From assembly GCA_963920575.1 (NCBI GenBank), contig OY986973.1, positions 13,347,397 to 13,411,396 of the forward strand: DNA of 64,000 nucleotides, in the 5' to 3' direction. The translations under genes were made by a program, and so were the position numbers. The notes beneath the pieces were generated by a model. That model was not told where the DNA came from, searched no databases, and saw nothing but the letters and a program-made list of their open reading frames with translations. The stretch is from Narthecium ossifragum (taxonomy: Eukaryota > Streptophyta > Magnoliopsida > Dioscoreales > Nartheciaceae). Shown here in pieces: positions 1-10,294 of the stretch (the first letter of the stretch is position 1; each line of letters opens with the position of its first letter).

Positions 1-1
1 G

Positions 2-1204
2 GAGCTAGCAGCAGTGGTCTTCGCCCTGAAGACCTGGCGGCACTACCTCTATGGCGAGAAGTTATCAGTCTTCTTGGACCATAAGAGTTTGAGGCACGTT
101 TTCACCCAACGTGACCTCAACCTGAGGCAGCGACGCTGGATGGAGCTATTGGAGGACTACGACTTCGAGTTGCATTACCATCCCGGTAAGGCAAACGTTG
201 TCGCAGACGCGCTGAGCAGGCAGGTGAGAGAGACCAGAGCAGCAGTAGCAGCGCTATCAGCGCGGCAGTGGCAGGCACTCGAGACAGTAGGCCAGTTGGG
301 GCTAGAGTTCGAGGATCAGGGATCCAACGGCTTCCTCTATGCAGTGCAGAGCATGCCAGCAGTACTGGCTAGAGTGTTATAGGCGCAGCGCAGTGACGCA
401 GATCTCGAGGAGTTACGCACCTCAGCGGGCACGGAGGGCGCAGACGGAGATTTGACAGTATCGCCAGACGGAGGGCTACGGTTCCGAGGCAGCTGGGAGG
501 AGCACGTTCCCTTGGTGGAGTTCGCCTACAACAACAGCTACCAGTCTAGTCTTGGAGTAGCACCTTTTGAGACGTTGTACGGTAGGCCGTGTCGTTCCCC
601 AGTTTGCTGGACAGAGGTTGGAGAGGCTTCACTCACCGGTCCAGACATCGTCAGGAGGTCGTCAGAGAGGTTAGTGCAGATCAGGCAGAGGCTTCTGACG
701 GCTCAGAGCCGGCAGAAGAGCTATGCAGATCGGAGGCGACGACCGTTTGAGTTCGCAGTTGGCGACAGTGTGTTCCTGCGGGTAGCACCGTACAGAGGGT
801 CTGTTAGGTTCGGCAGCGGGGGCAAGTTGGCTCCGAGGTTCGTCGGGCCGTTCGAGATCCTAGAGAGGGTCGGCGAGGTAGCTTACCACCTTGATCTTCC
901 TCAGCACATGTCAGCTGTGCACCCGACTTTCCACGTGTCGATGCTGAGGAAGTATCACCCAGACCCGTCTCATGTCATCAGGGTGGATGACATTGAGCTT
1001 GAGGCAGAAGCGACGTTCGTTGAGCAGCCAGTTCACGTACTTGACCAGAGGGATCAGGTCTTGCGGAGCAAGACGATTCCCTTGGTCAAGGTACTGTGGA
1101 GGCACAGAGGTGTCAAGGAGATCACTTGGGAGCGCGAGGCGCGCATGCGGCAGGAGTATCCACACTTGTTTCCTTCTCGAGGTACCTTTTGTCCTGTCTA
1201 CTAG
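2..1204 (+). pseudogene. pol: Element A pol C-terminus: RNase H joined to integrase C-terminus
   Basis: Ty3/gypsy chromovirus (Tekay/Del-like) pol remnant in a single reading frame. Residues from position 2 are RNase H ([20 protein letters not shown], then DALSRQ), a domain that degrades template RNA during reverse transcription. A TAG at 380-382 interrupts the frame. After about position 487 the protein resumes as the distal integrase (SWEEHVPLVEFAYNNSY, LYGRPCRSP), the GPFEIL linker region and a C-terminal chromodomain-like tail (PLVKVLWRHRG, then TWERE). The integrase zinc-binding and DDE core domains are missing through an in-frame junction near 480-495, so this copy cannot integrate by itself. 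The 3' LTR follows 74 bp downstream. The protein start lies outside the window. Confidence 0.93.
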
Positions 1205-1278
1205 TGTAGCTTTTCCTGTTGTTCCGAGCCCTACCTTTATCGAATCTCGGGACGAGATTTCCTTTAAGGGTAATAGGA

Positions 1279-1564
1279 TGTGAGGACCCGTCCCTCTCCT
1301 CCTGTGGCTTGCTGTGGGCCGCAAGGGCAATTTGGTAAATTGCACCTTGTCGGCTAGTTTCACACTCGCGCTTGTACACACACTGACCATGTTTGTGGCA
1401 ATGTTTACTTAGAATGGTTAGTTGGACCCGGGATCGAAAGATCCGGGCTTGGGCTTGAGTTTTGGCCCAAGTCTAGCTTTCTGGACAAGGGAGATCGATC
1501 CTCTCTAGCTAAGAGATCGATCTCCTTGTGCCAAAAAGTCAAACTCGTTCTGGCAAGGAAGATA
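1279..1564 (+). repeat. Element A 3' LTR, proximal segment
   Basis: Starts with TGTGAGGACC directly after the 3' noncoding tail of pol and runs 286 bp to the point where element B inserted. It matches the start of the LTR at 55746 almost base for base, including the block GCAATTTGGTAAATTGC. A pair of GATCGATC palindromes (1493 and 1514) lies at its end. The rest of this LTR resumes at 14496. Confidence 0.9.
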
Positions 1565-1800
1565 TGTGAGGACCTGTCCCTCCATTCCTGGGTCAACCGC
1601 CTGGGTTGGGCCCGTGGCTCGTTGTGGACCGCAACGGCAATTTGGTAAATTGCGCCTTGTTGGTTTGTTTCACACCCGTGTGTGCACACACTGACCTTGT
1701 TTGTGTTAGTGCTTGATTAGAATGGTTAGGTGGACCCGGGATCGGAAGATCCGAGCTTGGGCTTGCGTTTTAGCCCAAGTTTTGCCTTCTTGGCAAAGGG

Positions 1801-1874
1801 GATCGATCTCCTTTGAGAAGCGGATCGATCTTTCTTGCTAAGAAGATCGATCCTCTTTGAAAAAAGGATCGATC
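1801..1874. repeat. 22-bp-period GATCGATC array, U3 of LTR B
   Basis: Four perfect GATCGATC palindromes start at 1801, 1823, 1845 and 1867, so successive starts are exactly 22 bp apart. The same four recur in the 3' LTR of B near 8607-8680. By position this is the U3 (promoter) part of the LTR. Confidence 0.9.
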
Positions 1875-2607
1875 CTCCTCTTCCAGCAAGTTAGAGCAGT
1901 TGGCCAGTTGTTGAGCTTCCGTCGTCCTCCTTTGTCAGGAGAGGAGAGGTCCTCTCCTCCCCTTTTCCCCACCTTCCCCACCTTCCCTGACCTTCCCCGA
2001 CCTTCCCCTTCTCTTCTTCCTTCTCTTCTTCTCCCTGCTTTCTCTTCTTTCCCACGGAGCTCTGCTTGCTCTGTTTTTCTTCCGGCAGCCCACCTTCATC
2101 TCCTCCGTTCTCCCTCCTTCGGCCACCACTTTGGACGTTCTAAAGCATGTTGGATTCTTGGCAACGAGAGGAAGGCTCCTGGTGTGGTTTGGAACTTCGT
2201 TGGTGGCTGGTTTGCGAGGGATCAACCGAGGAATGCGCAGTTCGGTAGGTGTTCTACCTACATAAGTTAATTAATGGGTTTCGTTAGATCTAGCCGTTAG
2301 ATCTTGATGAATTTTGTAGGTGTTCTACCTATATAAGTTTCATGAACTTTGGTTAAGATTTCAGTAGGATTTATGCATGATAAATCTCGGATTTCCGGTT
2401 TTCTGCTGTTCTTGAAGAACAGCCGGCTTGCGGCGAGTTTTTCGGCTTGTACATGCATGATCTTGGATTTTTATGAGAAATAAGAGTTGTAGATCTGTGA
2501 GTCTACTTTCAAACCCAATTGATTTCATATTTGTCCGATTTTTGTACGAGTTTTGGTGATTTTTCTTCGAAACTGTGTCAGAGTAGAGTTGTTGATGAAC
2601 AGTGCCA

Positions 2608-2765
2608 CGATGATCCATGGATCGACCGCCAGACTCCAAGGTCGACCGTCGCGGTCTCCACGGTCGACCGTGAGCCTGAAAAACAGCAAAATAACCCCTC
2701 ACGGTCGATCCGTTGATCGACCATCAACCTTAGCTTTTTCACGGTCGATCCGTTGATCGACCGCC
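2608..2765. repeat. GGTCGACC/GATCGACC palindrome cluster in LTR B
   Basis: A second cluster about 800 bp further into the LTR. The core is GGTCGACC or GATCGA(C/T)C, mostly in the context acggtcgaccgt. Spacing is less regular than in the U3 array. A similar cluster occurs in the 3' LTR at 9440-9615. Confidence 0.75.
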
Positions 2766-3316
2766 AGCCTTGAATAGTGTTTTTAGTGGTTTTGAATGGT
2801 GTGTTAATATAATATTGTATGTTCGAAGTTTTCGGGGTTGCTTCCCGTTGCAATGTCGGGACCCGCTGCGGATCCGCTGGCAGCGGTTGGTAGTACCGCT
2901 GCAGCGGTCTGGGTGGACTTGTATGCTGCCTTGTCATACTGTTACATGCCTATTTCTCTTGCTTGTGTATGTTCATAGCATGCATTCTCGGTTGTGCATT
3001 AGTTGCATAAGGTTAGGGCGTGGGTAATTTGTGGATCACCGTCCCGAGGCTGGAAGCTCGGATTTAGCCCTAGGACCGGGTTTGGGTACTTAGGACTCGG
3101 TTTGAATTGTGGTGTCCAGTCGAACTTGATGATAGGCTTAGATGACTGGTACACATGTTGGTTGATGATTATAGAGGTCGTGTCGGCCTTGAGTCAGATG
3201 CTGAGGTGTAGCCGGTGTCCCACTGTGCGGACCTTTCAGTGTTGGGTTCATGTAGTTGTGTCGCCAGTGCTGTTCCTGCTACTGAGTGCTGCCTCTGGGC
3301 CTCAGGGACACGCGGT

Positions 3317-3332
3317 GGGGTTATGGGACCCC
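3317..3332 (+). other. Conserved GGGG/CCCC stem-loop in Tekay LTRs
   Basis: GGGGTTATGGGACCCC can form a four-pair stem with an eight-base loop. The same segment recurs at 10193-10208, 15975-15990, 57609-57622 (shortened), 60311-60326 and, with loop changes but intact stem, at 50986-51001. No function is known to me. Confidence 0.55.
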
Positions 3333-3567
3333 TGTATACACCCAGGTCTTACTCGAGGGCGACACTCTTGCGTTCCCCTTCCTTCTGTGTGACGTAGTGT
3401 AGAACCCTACTGAGCTTTATGCTCACTCCTACCCGGGCTGCGTTTTGCAGGTGCAGGCGCCAGCTCTTCTTCAGTAGCCCCTACTGGGCAGGTGTTTGGT
3501 GGCACGGCGGCGTCTGGCGGGGTCTGAGGATCGGTGATTATCTTTCTACACTTTTATTATAGTTAGT

Positions 3568-3579
3568 CTCCTACGGGAG
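3568..3579 (+). other. Conserved CTCC-TACG-GGAG hairpin in Tekay LTRs
   Basis: A four-pair stem closed by C-G with a UACG loop, which belongs to the stable UNCG tetraloop class in RNA. It lies about 220 bp before the LTR end and is preserved at 14269-14280, 16230-16241, 60561-60572 and 62107-62118, and inverted at 11987-11998 in reverse LTR D. Confidence 0.6.
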
Positions 3580-3797
3580 TATGATGTATAAACTGTTGTA
3601 ACCCCCCTCTGAGGTTTTGGATTATTATATTATATTTGTTGAGGTTTAAATTTATTGTAATATTCAGGGTTACTTATGAATTGAATTGTGAAATCAGTAA
3701 GTTGGGGGAACCCCTCGCCTTTATTTCCGCATTTAGTTAGTTTCCGGTTCGCGTCGCCCGGCCCGGTTGGGCTTTCGCGGGTCAGGGCACGACAGCT

Positions 3798-3809
3798 TGG
3801 TATCAGAGC
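3798..3809 (+). other. Primer-binding site of element B (tRNA-iMet)
   Basis: TGGTATCAGAGC, complementary to the 3' end of plant initiator methionine tRNA, three bases after the 5' LTR end. It marks where minus-strand synthesis would start and fixes the orientation of element B. Confidence 0.95.
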
Positions 3810-3970
3810 ATAGGTTGTAGATCCCAGGGTTAGGATCAGGATACGGTTGAGATTGAGTGTGGAATGGGATAGTTCTAGGTCTAGAACATCCTTGCATGTC
3901 TGTTTGCGATTGCGTGTGACATGCTTATCTATCTGTTTGCTGCTGTGTTTTGTTGCTTCCTGGTTGCGTC

Positions 3971-5690
3971 ATGATGTCTCAGGGGGAGATGTGCATGCGC
4001 ACCGGTGTCGTCCGTTCCCTCGCCTGACAGTGTCTCCCCCCGTGCTGGAGATGAGCGAGTAGGGAATAGGATGTGTCGCCTGTATACTCTTGGAATCCTG
4101 AAAGGTGGGCCCGTAGTGGCCCAGGGACGATGTTGGAGATCCTTCGATAGTAGAGGATTGATTGAAGGAGGTGTCCCGGATCCCAAATGTTTTGGACATC
4201 CTGGAGTATCGCTTGCTTGGGAAGCTGTTGTTTTCTTGCCTTCCCAGGAAGCGATTCGTAGTGGCGCTTGTCGGGGCCACTAGGGACACTGTTGGTTGTG
4301 TGTTGAGAACAGTTCGCGTACTGTTCTTTGGCACCTACCCTTGGAGGGTGGTGTAGTTGGGAGTACCTTCCTCTGTTCTCGGTACTCGCACCGCGTGGTA
4401 GCACGCGGGTTGGTTGGATCACCTGGCTCGGTATGCTGGAGCGACAGCGGGGGACGCCCTGGACTGTACTCCGGATGCTGAGACAGATGACTTGAGGGTT
4501 GACACCGGGCAGTTGGCCGGTGGTCGTTGTGAGCTTCGGGGTTGTCGTTCCTGCTTCTAGGGAACGGCAGGGTAGCCGTTGGCAGAGGCAGAGGTTTCAG
4601 CATCAGCGACAGCCGTGGCAGTAGCAGCGTCGTGCCGGTCCTTTGAGAGGTAGCCTGGACCGTCATATTGAGAGGTAGTCCACCGGGTGCTCGAGTGCTA
4701 GCCGTTGTGGGTCTTTCCGCCGACGGTGCTGGTTGCGAGGGGCTGGGCGCTTACCGCAGAGCAGTCGGGCGTGACGCACGGTGTGGGCCAGAGTGGTGGA
4801 CTAGTGCCTCAATTGGGGCAGGTACCTAGGGCAGACGCAGGAGTTGGTAGCTTCATTAGCAGCCAGTTTCAGAGCCGCCACCTTCAGCTTTCGGAGCTTC
4901 TTGCAGCTTGCGTTTTCCTTTGTGGCTCTGGGTTTTCACCCTTGCGACTCGTCCCTGTGTAGCCGTGCCGGCTTGGGACCTGTGTCGAGTGTGGTTTGAG
5001 AGTAGCCACCGATTGGGATAAGAGCTTGGGTTGGTTGCTCTTCTCGGGGCGTTTCCTAGAGGTTGGGAACCTCTAGGTGTCCGTCACCCACGTGTGGTGC
5101 ACGTTGGGGTTCGACGGCTTCCTCGGTTGCGTCGGTTGGTTGCGCACCGGGTTGTGCTTCCTTGGCCGTGGGAAGGTCTCGTGAGCACACCTAACGGCGC
5201 TGTTTCGCTCTCGTTGAAGATCGCGGTTCGGCGATCCTTCTGCTTGTCGAGAGCTGGGGTTTGTTCACCGGCTGCAGTGAACTTCTTCCCCGTTGTTTTC
5301 GAGGGTGCTCTGGAGAGCAGCTTTCCCCTCGTGTTGTTATTGTTGTTTGTGCAGCTGTCCTTCTTGAGGAGCTTTCTGGTTGTCGCCTTCGCGGGACACC
5401 GAGTTCGAGGTCGAGATTCCTTTGGGCGGTTGTGAGCGTTAGGAGTTTGCATGTGGATGCCAGCAGCATTTGGAGAGTCGAGGACTCAGTCGGCCGAGTC
5501 GGTAGCTCGGGATTTCGTTCGCCTAGGTGTGTTACCTTTGAGTGTGTTCCGGTTCTCATTGTGGATGGTTCCCTCCATACATGCATGGGCGTCAGGAAGC
5601 TAGCCAGTGTTGCAGCACAAGGTATGCACCCGCTGCAGTGTAACTGTGATATGTTAGCAGTTGAGAGACTCGTCGACCCCTTCAGAGTTT
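3971..5690 (+). pseudogene. Element B gag/protease region, decayed beyond recognition
   Basis: This should hold gag and protease, lying between the PBS and the first readable reverse transcriptase. A possible gag start (ATGTCTCAGGG near 3974) sits at about the same distance from the PBS as the gag start of element J. No zinc knuckle, DSGA protease motif or long frame survives. The short open frames across it have no recognisable domain and I treat them as chance. Confidence 0.5.
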
Positions 5691-5699
5691 AACCTTCGC

Positions 5700-6120
5700 A
5701 TCGACTACACCAACTAAGGATCCGGGATTGCGACATCCCGGAGGCAGCCTTCCGTACGAGGTACGGACTGTACGAGTTCACAATGATGCAGTTTAGTCTT
5801 ACGAACGCACCATCAACTTTCACAGATCTGATGTAGAGGATCTTCAAGTCGTACCCTGATCAGTTGCAGTAGCGTTCATCGACAGCATCCTATTTACTGG
5901 CGCGTTGAGGAGGAGCACCAGCGATATTTGGCGTTTGCATCGCATCTGCCGAGGGTGTATCGGCGTTATTTGGCTCCCAGCACGAGGTCTTGGCCTTCAG
6001 AGGCAGGTTTCGACGGACGGGCAGTCTCAGCGGCAGGCAGATCAATTGATTCAGCCGGGATCGACACAGATGTGCGACAGCAGAGGTTGAAGACGGTGTT
6101 CAAGATTCAGTAGATGCATC
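5700..6120 (+). pseudogene. pol: Element B reverse transcriptase remnant
   Basis: Short stretches of chromovirus reverse transcriptase remain readable: [20 protein letters not shown], then SLTNAPSTF and DLM, a TAG, RIFKSYPDQ (about 5727-5862). Further on FIDSILFTG replaces the usual catalytic FIDDILVYS, so the second active-site aspartate is changed and the frame shifts. The RNase H domain is not recognisable. The copy is dead. Confidence 0.75.
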
Positions 6121-6479
6121 TCCAAGACTGCGGGACAGTTGACCAGAGTGACCAGGAGACCGGAGCTTTTGCCTTAAAGTCACTGAGTCAGTGCCTTTAA
6201 GGGTATTAGCCATCAGCAGTGGTTAAAGAGGCTAGAGCAGATTTGGTGGATTTGTCAGCTCATCAGAGACAGACAATCAGTTGGATCAGATTTCGAGGAT
6301 CAGATTCCATGTGACCTCCCCTTTGGTGTTTGCAGCATCCCAGCTCTCCCGGCCAAAGTGATATAGACCCAGGGTATATATCCGGAGCTCGTGGAGATTC
6401 GTGTTGTGGTTGGCACCGAGCACATGATAGAGGGCTGGACAGCGTCAGCAGATGGCAGGTCGTGCTTAGGTAGCAGTGT

Positions 6480-8275
6480 TGCAGATTCGGCTGACCCACT
6501 ACAGCCCGTTCCAGTATCAAAGTGGGAGTGGAAGCACATCATAGCGAAAGTCGTCACCATATTGCAGGAGGCTGTTAGGTAGGGTACGTCCCACTACTAG
6601 AGTTTTCCTTTTCCGGCAGCCATCAGTCCAGACGGGTGCAGTGCCATTCGAGGTGTAGCACGGCAGTTCGTGCCGTTCATATGATTGCTTAACCGACGTT
6701 GTTGAGGCACCATCTACCATCCCAGACGTCGTCAGACAGTTCTCAGGGAGATCAGCACAGAGCAGACGAGAGAGCTACTCAGGTCAGAGGCGATGATCTT
6801 TGGAGTTCTCAGTTCCTGATAGGGTGTCCTTGAAGGTTCCTCTGAGCAGAGGATCAGCCAGAGTTGGCAGAGAGCATAGGCCAGACGAGGTGAAGGCCGA
6901 GGCAACCCTACCCCGATAGTCTGCATCGGGACCATGACGGCGTGGAGCGACAACGACATCGAGCCTATAGAGTTTCCTGACGGCTTTAGCAGACATTTGA
7001 TAGTACCCCAGAGGTGGAGTAGCAGATCCAGAGTTGCACGAGGACATCCTACGTGAGGTTCACTCCTCTCCTGTTGCTGCTCATTCAGGAGGCATGGAGA
7101 TAAATCATGGATTTCGTCGTCAGCTTGGTTGGCACTAGATACAGAGGTTAGGTGCAGAGATCAGATACAGAGATTAGATGCAGAGATTAGGTGCAGAGAT
7201 TAGATGCAGAGATTAGGTGCAGAGATCAGATACAGAGATTAGGTGCAGAGATCAGATACAGAGATTAGATGCAGAGATTAGGTGCAGAGATCAGATCCAG
7301 AGACCAGATGCAGAGGTCAGGTCAGCACACATGAGATGAGTATGTGTGCCACATAGCAGTTCACTCGTCAAAGAGGTGGTCAGACTACACGGAGTTCCAG
7401 TTTCTATCGTGTCAGACCGTGACCCCAGGTTCGCCAGCAGGTTCTGGCGAGGCTTTTAGGAGGCACTTGGCACACTCCTGACTTTCAGTACGGCGTTCCA
7501 TCCGCAGACAGACGGGCAGTTAGAGCGGACAATCCAGATCTTAGAGGGCATGCTGAGAGCATGTGTCCTCGACGCCAGAGGCAGCTGGGAGGAGCACATC
7601 CCCTTGGTGGAGTTCGCCTACAACAACAGCTACTCGTCCAGTCTTGGAGTAGCACCTTTCGAGGCGTTGTACGGTAGGCCGTGTCATTCCCCAGTGTGCT
7701 GGACAGAGGTTGGAGAGGCTTCACTCACCGGTCCAGACCTCATCAGGCGGTCGTCAGAGAGGTTAGTGCAGATCAGGCAGAGACTTCTGACGGCTCAGAG
7801 CCGGCAGAAGAGTTATGCAGATCAGAGGCGACGACCGTTAGAGTTTGCAGTCGGCGACAGAGTGTTCATGTGAGCATCGCCGTACAGAGAATCCGTCAAG
7901 TTTGGCAGAGGTGGTAAATTGGCGCCGAGGTTTGTCGGGCCGTTTGAGATCCTAGAGAGGATCGGCGAGGTAGCTTACCACCTGGATCTTCCTCAGCACA
8001 TGTCTGCTGTGCATCCGACGTTCCATGTGTCGATGTTGAGGAAGTATCACCCGGATCAATCTCATGTCATCAGGGTGGATGACATTGAGCTTGAGGCAGA
8101 CGCGACGTTCATCGAGCAGCCAGTTCGAGTACTTGACCGGAGGGATCAGGTCTTGCGGGACAAGACGATTCCCTTGGTCAAGGTACTGTGGAGGCACAGA
8201 GGCACCGAGGAGATGACCTGGGAGCGCGAGGCGCGCATGCGGCAGGAGTTTCCACAGTTGTTTTCATTTTGAGGC
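6480..8275 (+). pseudogene. pol: Element B integrase, rearranged, with readable C-terminus
   Basis: At 6505-6580 a piece like the integrase core start (KWEWKHIIAKVV) is followed at about 6630-6850 by a degraded copy of the distal integrase (AVPFEV, CRS, VVRQFS, then QSRRESY). A second integrase begins near 7030 (EDILREVHSS, then AHSGG, then MDFVVSLVGT at 7108), is broken by a 13-bp minisatellite, and resumes at 7375 ([19 protein letters not shown]). From 7412 one frame continues to the stop at 8272, interrupted by TAG at about 7458 and TGA at 7871. It ends with the GPFEIL region and chromodomain-like tail seen in element A. Confidence 0.8.
7142..7321 (+). repeat. 13-bp minisatellite inside integrase remnant
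   Basis: About 13.8 tandem copies of a 13-bp unit, cagagattaggtg with variants (cagagattagatg, cagagatcagata). As 13 is not a multiple of three, it shifts frame at each unit. It lies between the first (MDFVV) and second (SDRDPRF) aspartate regions of the integrase core. Confidence 0.95.
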
Positions 8276-10294
8276 ACCTCTTGTCCTATCTTCTAGTGTA
8301 ACTGTTTTTCTGTTTCTGAGCCCTACCTTTATCGAATCTCGGGACGAGATTTCCTTTAAGGGTATTAGGATGTGAGCACCTGTCCCTCCATTCCTGGGTC
8401 AACCGCCTGGGTCGGGCCCGTGGCTCGTTGTGGACCGCAACGGCAATTTGGTAAATTGCGCCTTGTTGGTTTGTTTCACACCCGCGTGTGCACACACTGA
8501 CCTTGTTTGTGTTAGTGCTTGATTAGAATGATTAGGTGGACCCGGGATCGGAAGATTCGAGCTTGGGCTTGTGTTTTAGCCCAAGTTTTGCCTTCTTGGC
8601 AAAGGGGATCGATCTCCTTTGAGAAGCGGATCGATCTTTCTTGCTAAGAAGATCGATCCTCTTTGAAAAAAGGATCGATCCTCCTCTTCCAGCAAGTTAG
8701 AGCAGTTGGCCAGTTGTTGAGCTTCCGTCGTCCTCCTTTGTCAGGAGAGGAGAGGTCCTCTCCTCCCCTTTTCCCCACCTTCCCCACCTTCCCCGACCTT
8801 CCCCGACCTTCCCCTTCTCTTCTTCCTTCTCTTCTTCTCCCTGCTTTCTCTTCTTTCCTGCGGGGCTCTGCTTGCTCTGTTTTTCTTCCGGCAGCCCACC
8901 TTCATCTCCTCCGTTCTCCCTCCTCCGGCCACCGTTTTGGACGTTCTAAAGCTTGTTGGATTCGTGGCAACGAGAGGAAGGCTCCTGGTGTGGTTTGGAC
9001 CTTCGTTGGTGGCTGGTTTGCGAGGGATCAACCGAGGAATGCTCAGTTCGGTAGGTGTTCTACCTACATGAGTTAATTAATGGGTTTCGTTAGATCTAGC
9101 CGTTAGATCTTGATAAATTTTGTGTTATTAGATGCATGTGGCCTAGTATAATTACTGATATAAGTTTCATGAACTTTGGTTAAGATTTCAGTAGGATTTA
9201 TGCATGATAAATCTCGGATTTCCGGTTTGCTGCTGTTCTTGAAGAACAGCCGGCTTGCGGCGAGTTTTCCGGCTTGTACATGCATGATCTTGGATTTTTA
9301 TGAGAAATAAGAGTTGTCGATCTATGAGTCTACTTTCAAACCCAATTGATTTCATATTTGTCCGATTTTTCTACGAGTTTTGGTGATTTTTCTTCGAAAC
9401 TGTGTCAGAGTAGAGTTGTTGATGAATAGTGCCACGGATGATCCGTGGATCGATGAACAGTGCCACAGATGATCCGTAGGTCGACTGCCAGACTCCAAGG
9501 TCGACCGTCGCGGTCCCCACGGTCGACCGTGAGCCTGAAAAACAGCAAAATAACCCCTCACGGTCGATCCGTTGATCGACCGTCAACCTTAGCTTTTTCA
9601 CGGTCGATCCGTTGAATAGTGTTTTTAGTGGTTTTGAACGGTGTTTTAATATAATATTGTATGTTCGAAGTTTTCGGGGTTGCTTCCCGTTGCAGGGGTT
9701 CGCGGTTGACGGTCGTGGTACCGTCGTAATGCCAGGACCCGCTGCGGATCCGCTGGTAGCGGTTGGTAGTACCGCTGCAGCGGTCCGGGTGGACTTCTAT
9801 GCTGCCTTGTCATACTGTTGCACGCCTATTTCTCTTGCTTGTGTATGTTCATAGCATGCATTCTCTGTTGTGCATTAGTTGCATAAGGTTAGGGCGTGGG
9901 TGATTTGTGGATCGCCGTCCCGAGGCTGGAAGCTCGGATTTAGCCCTAGGACCGGGTTTGGGTACTTAGGACTCGGTTTGAATTGTGGTGTCCAGTCGAA
10001 CTTGATGATAGGCTTAGATGACTGGTACACATGTTGCTTGATGATTATAGAGGTCGTGTCGGCCTTGAGTCAGATGCTGAGGTGTAGCCGGTGTCCCACT
10101 GTGCGGACCTTGCAGTGTTGGGTTCCTGTAGTTGTGTCGCCAGTGCTGTTCCTGCTACTGAGTGCTGCTCCTGGGCCTCAGGGACACGCGGTGGGGTTAT
10201 GGGACCCCTGTATACACCCAGGTCTTACTCGAGGGCGACACTTTTGCGTTCCCCTTCCTTCTGTGTGACGTAGTGTAGAACCCTACTGAGCTTT

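Larger units (their letters stand above)
1565..3794 (+). repeat. Element B 5' LTR (Tekay-like, B subtype)
   Basis: LTR of 2230 bp from TGTGAGGACCTGTCC to GGGCACGACA, followed three bases later by a tRNA-iMet primer-binding site. It sits inside the LTR of element A. The flanks agata (1560-1564) and agatc (14496-14500) look like a slightly eroded 5-bp target duplication. It carries GATCGATC palindromes at 1801, 1823, 1845 and 1867, CGGTCGACCG-type palindromes at about 2620-2765, and conserved hairpins at 3317 and 3568 that recur in the related LTRs here. Confidence 0.93.

Noticed and set aside
3847..5700. Many 60-147 codon frames on both strands of element B
   Set aside because: No recognisable domain, overlapping on opposite strands, and in the place of a decayed gag-protease region. 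Treated as chance frames.
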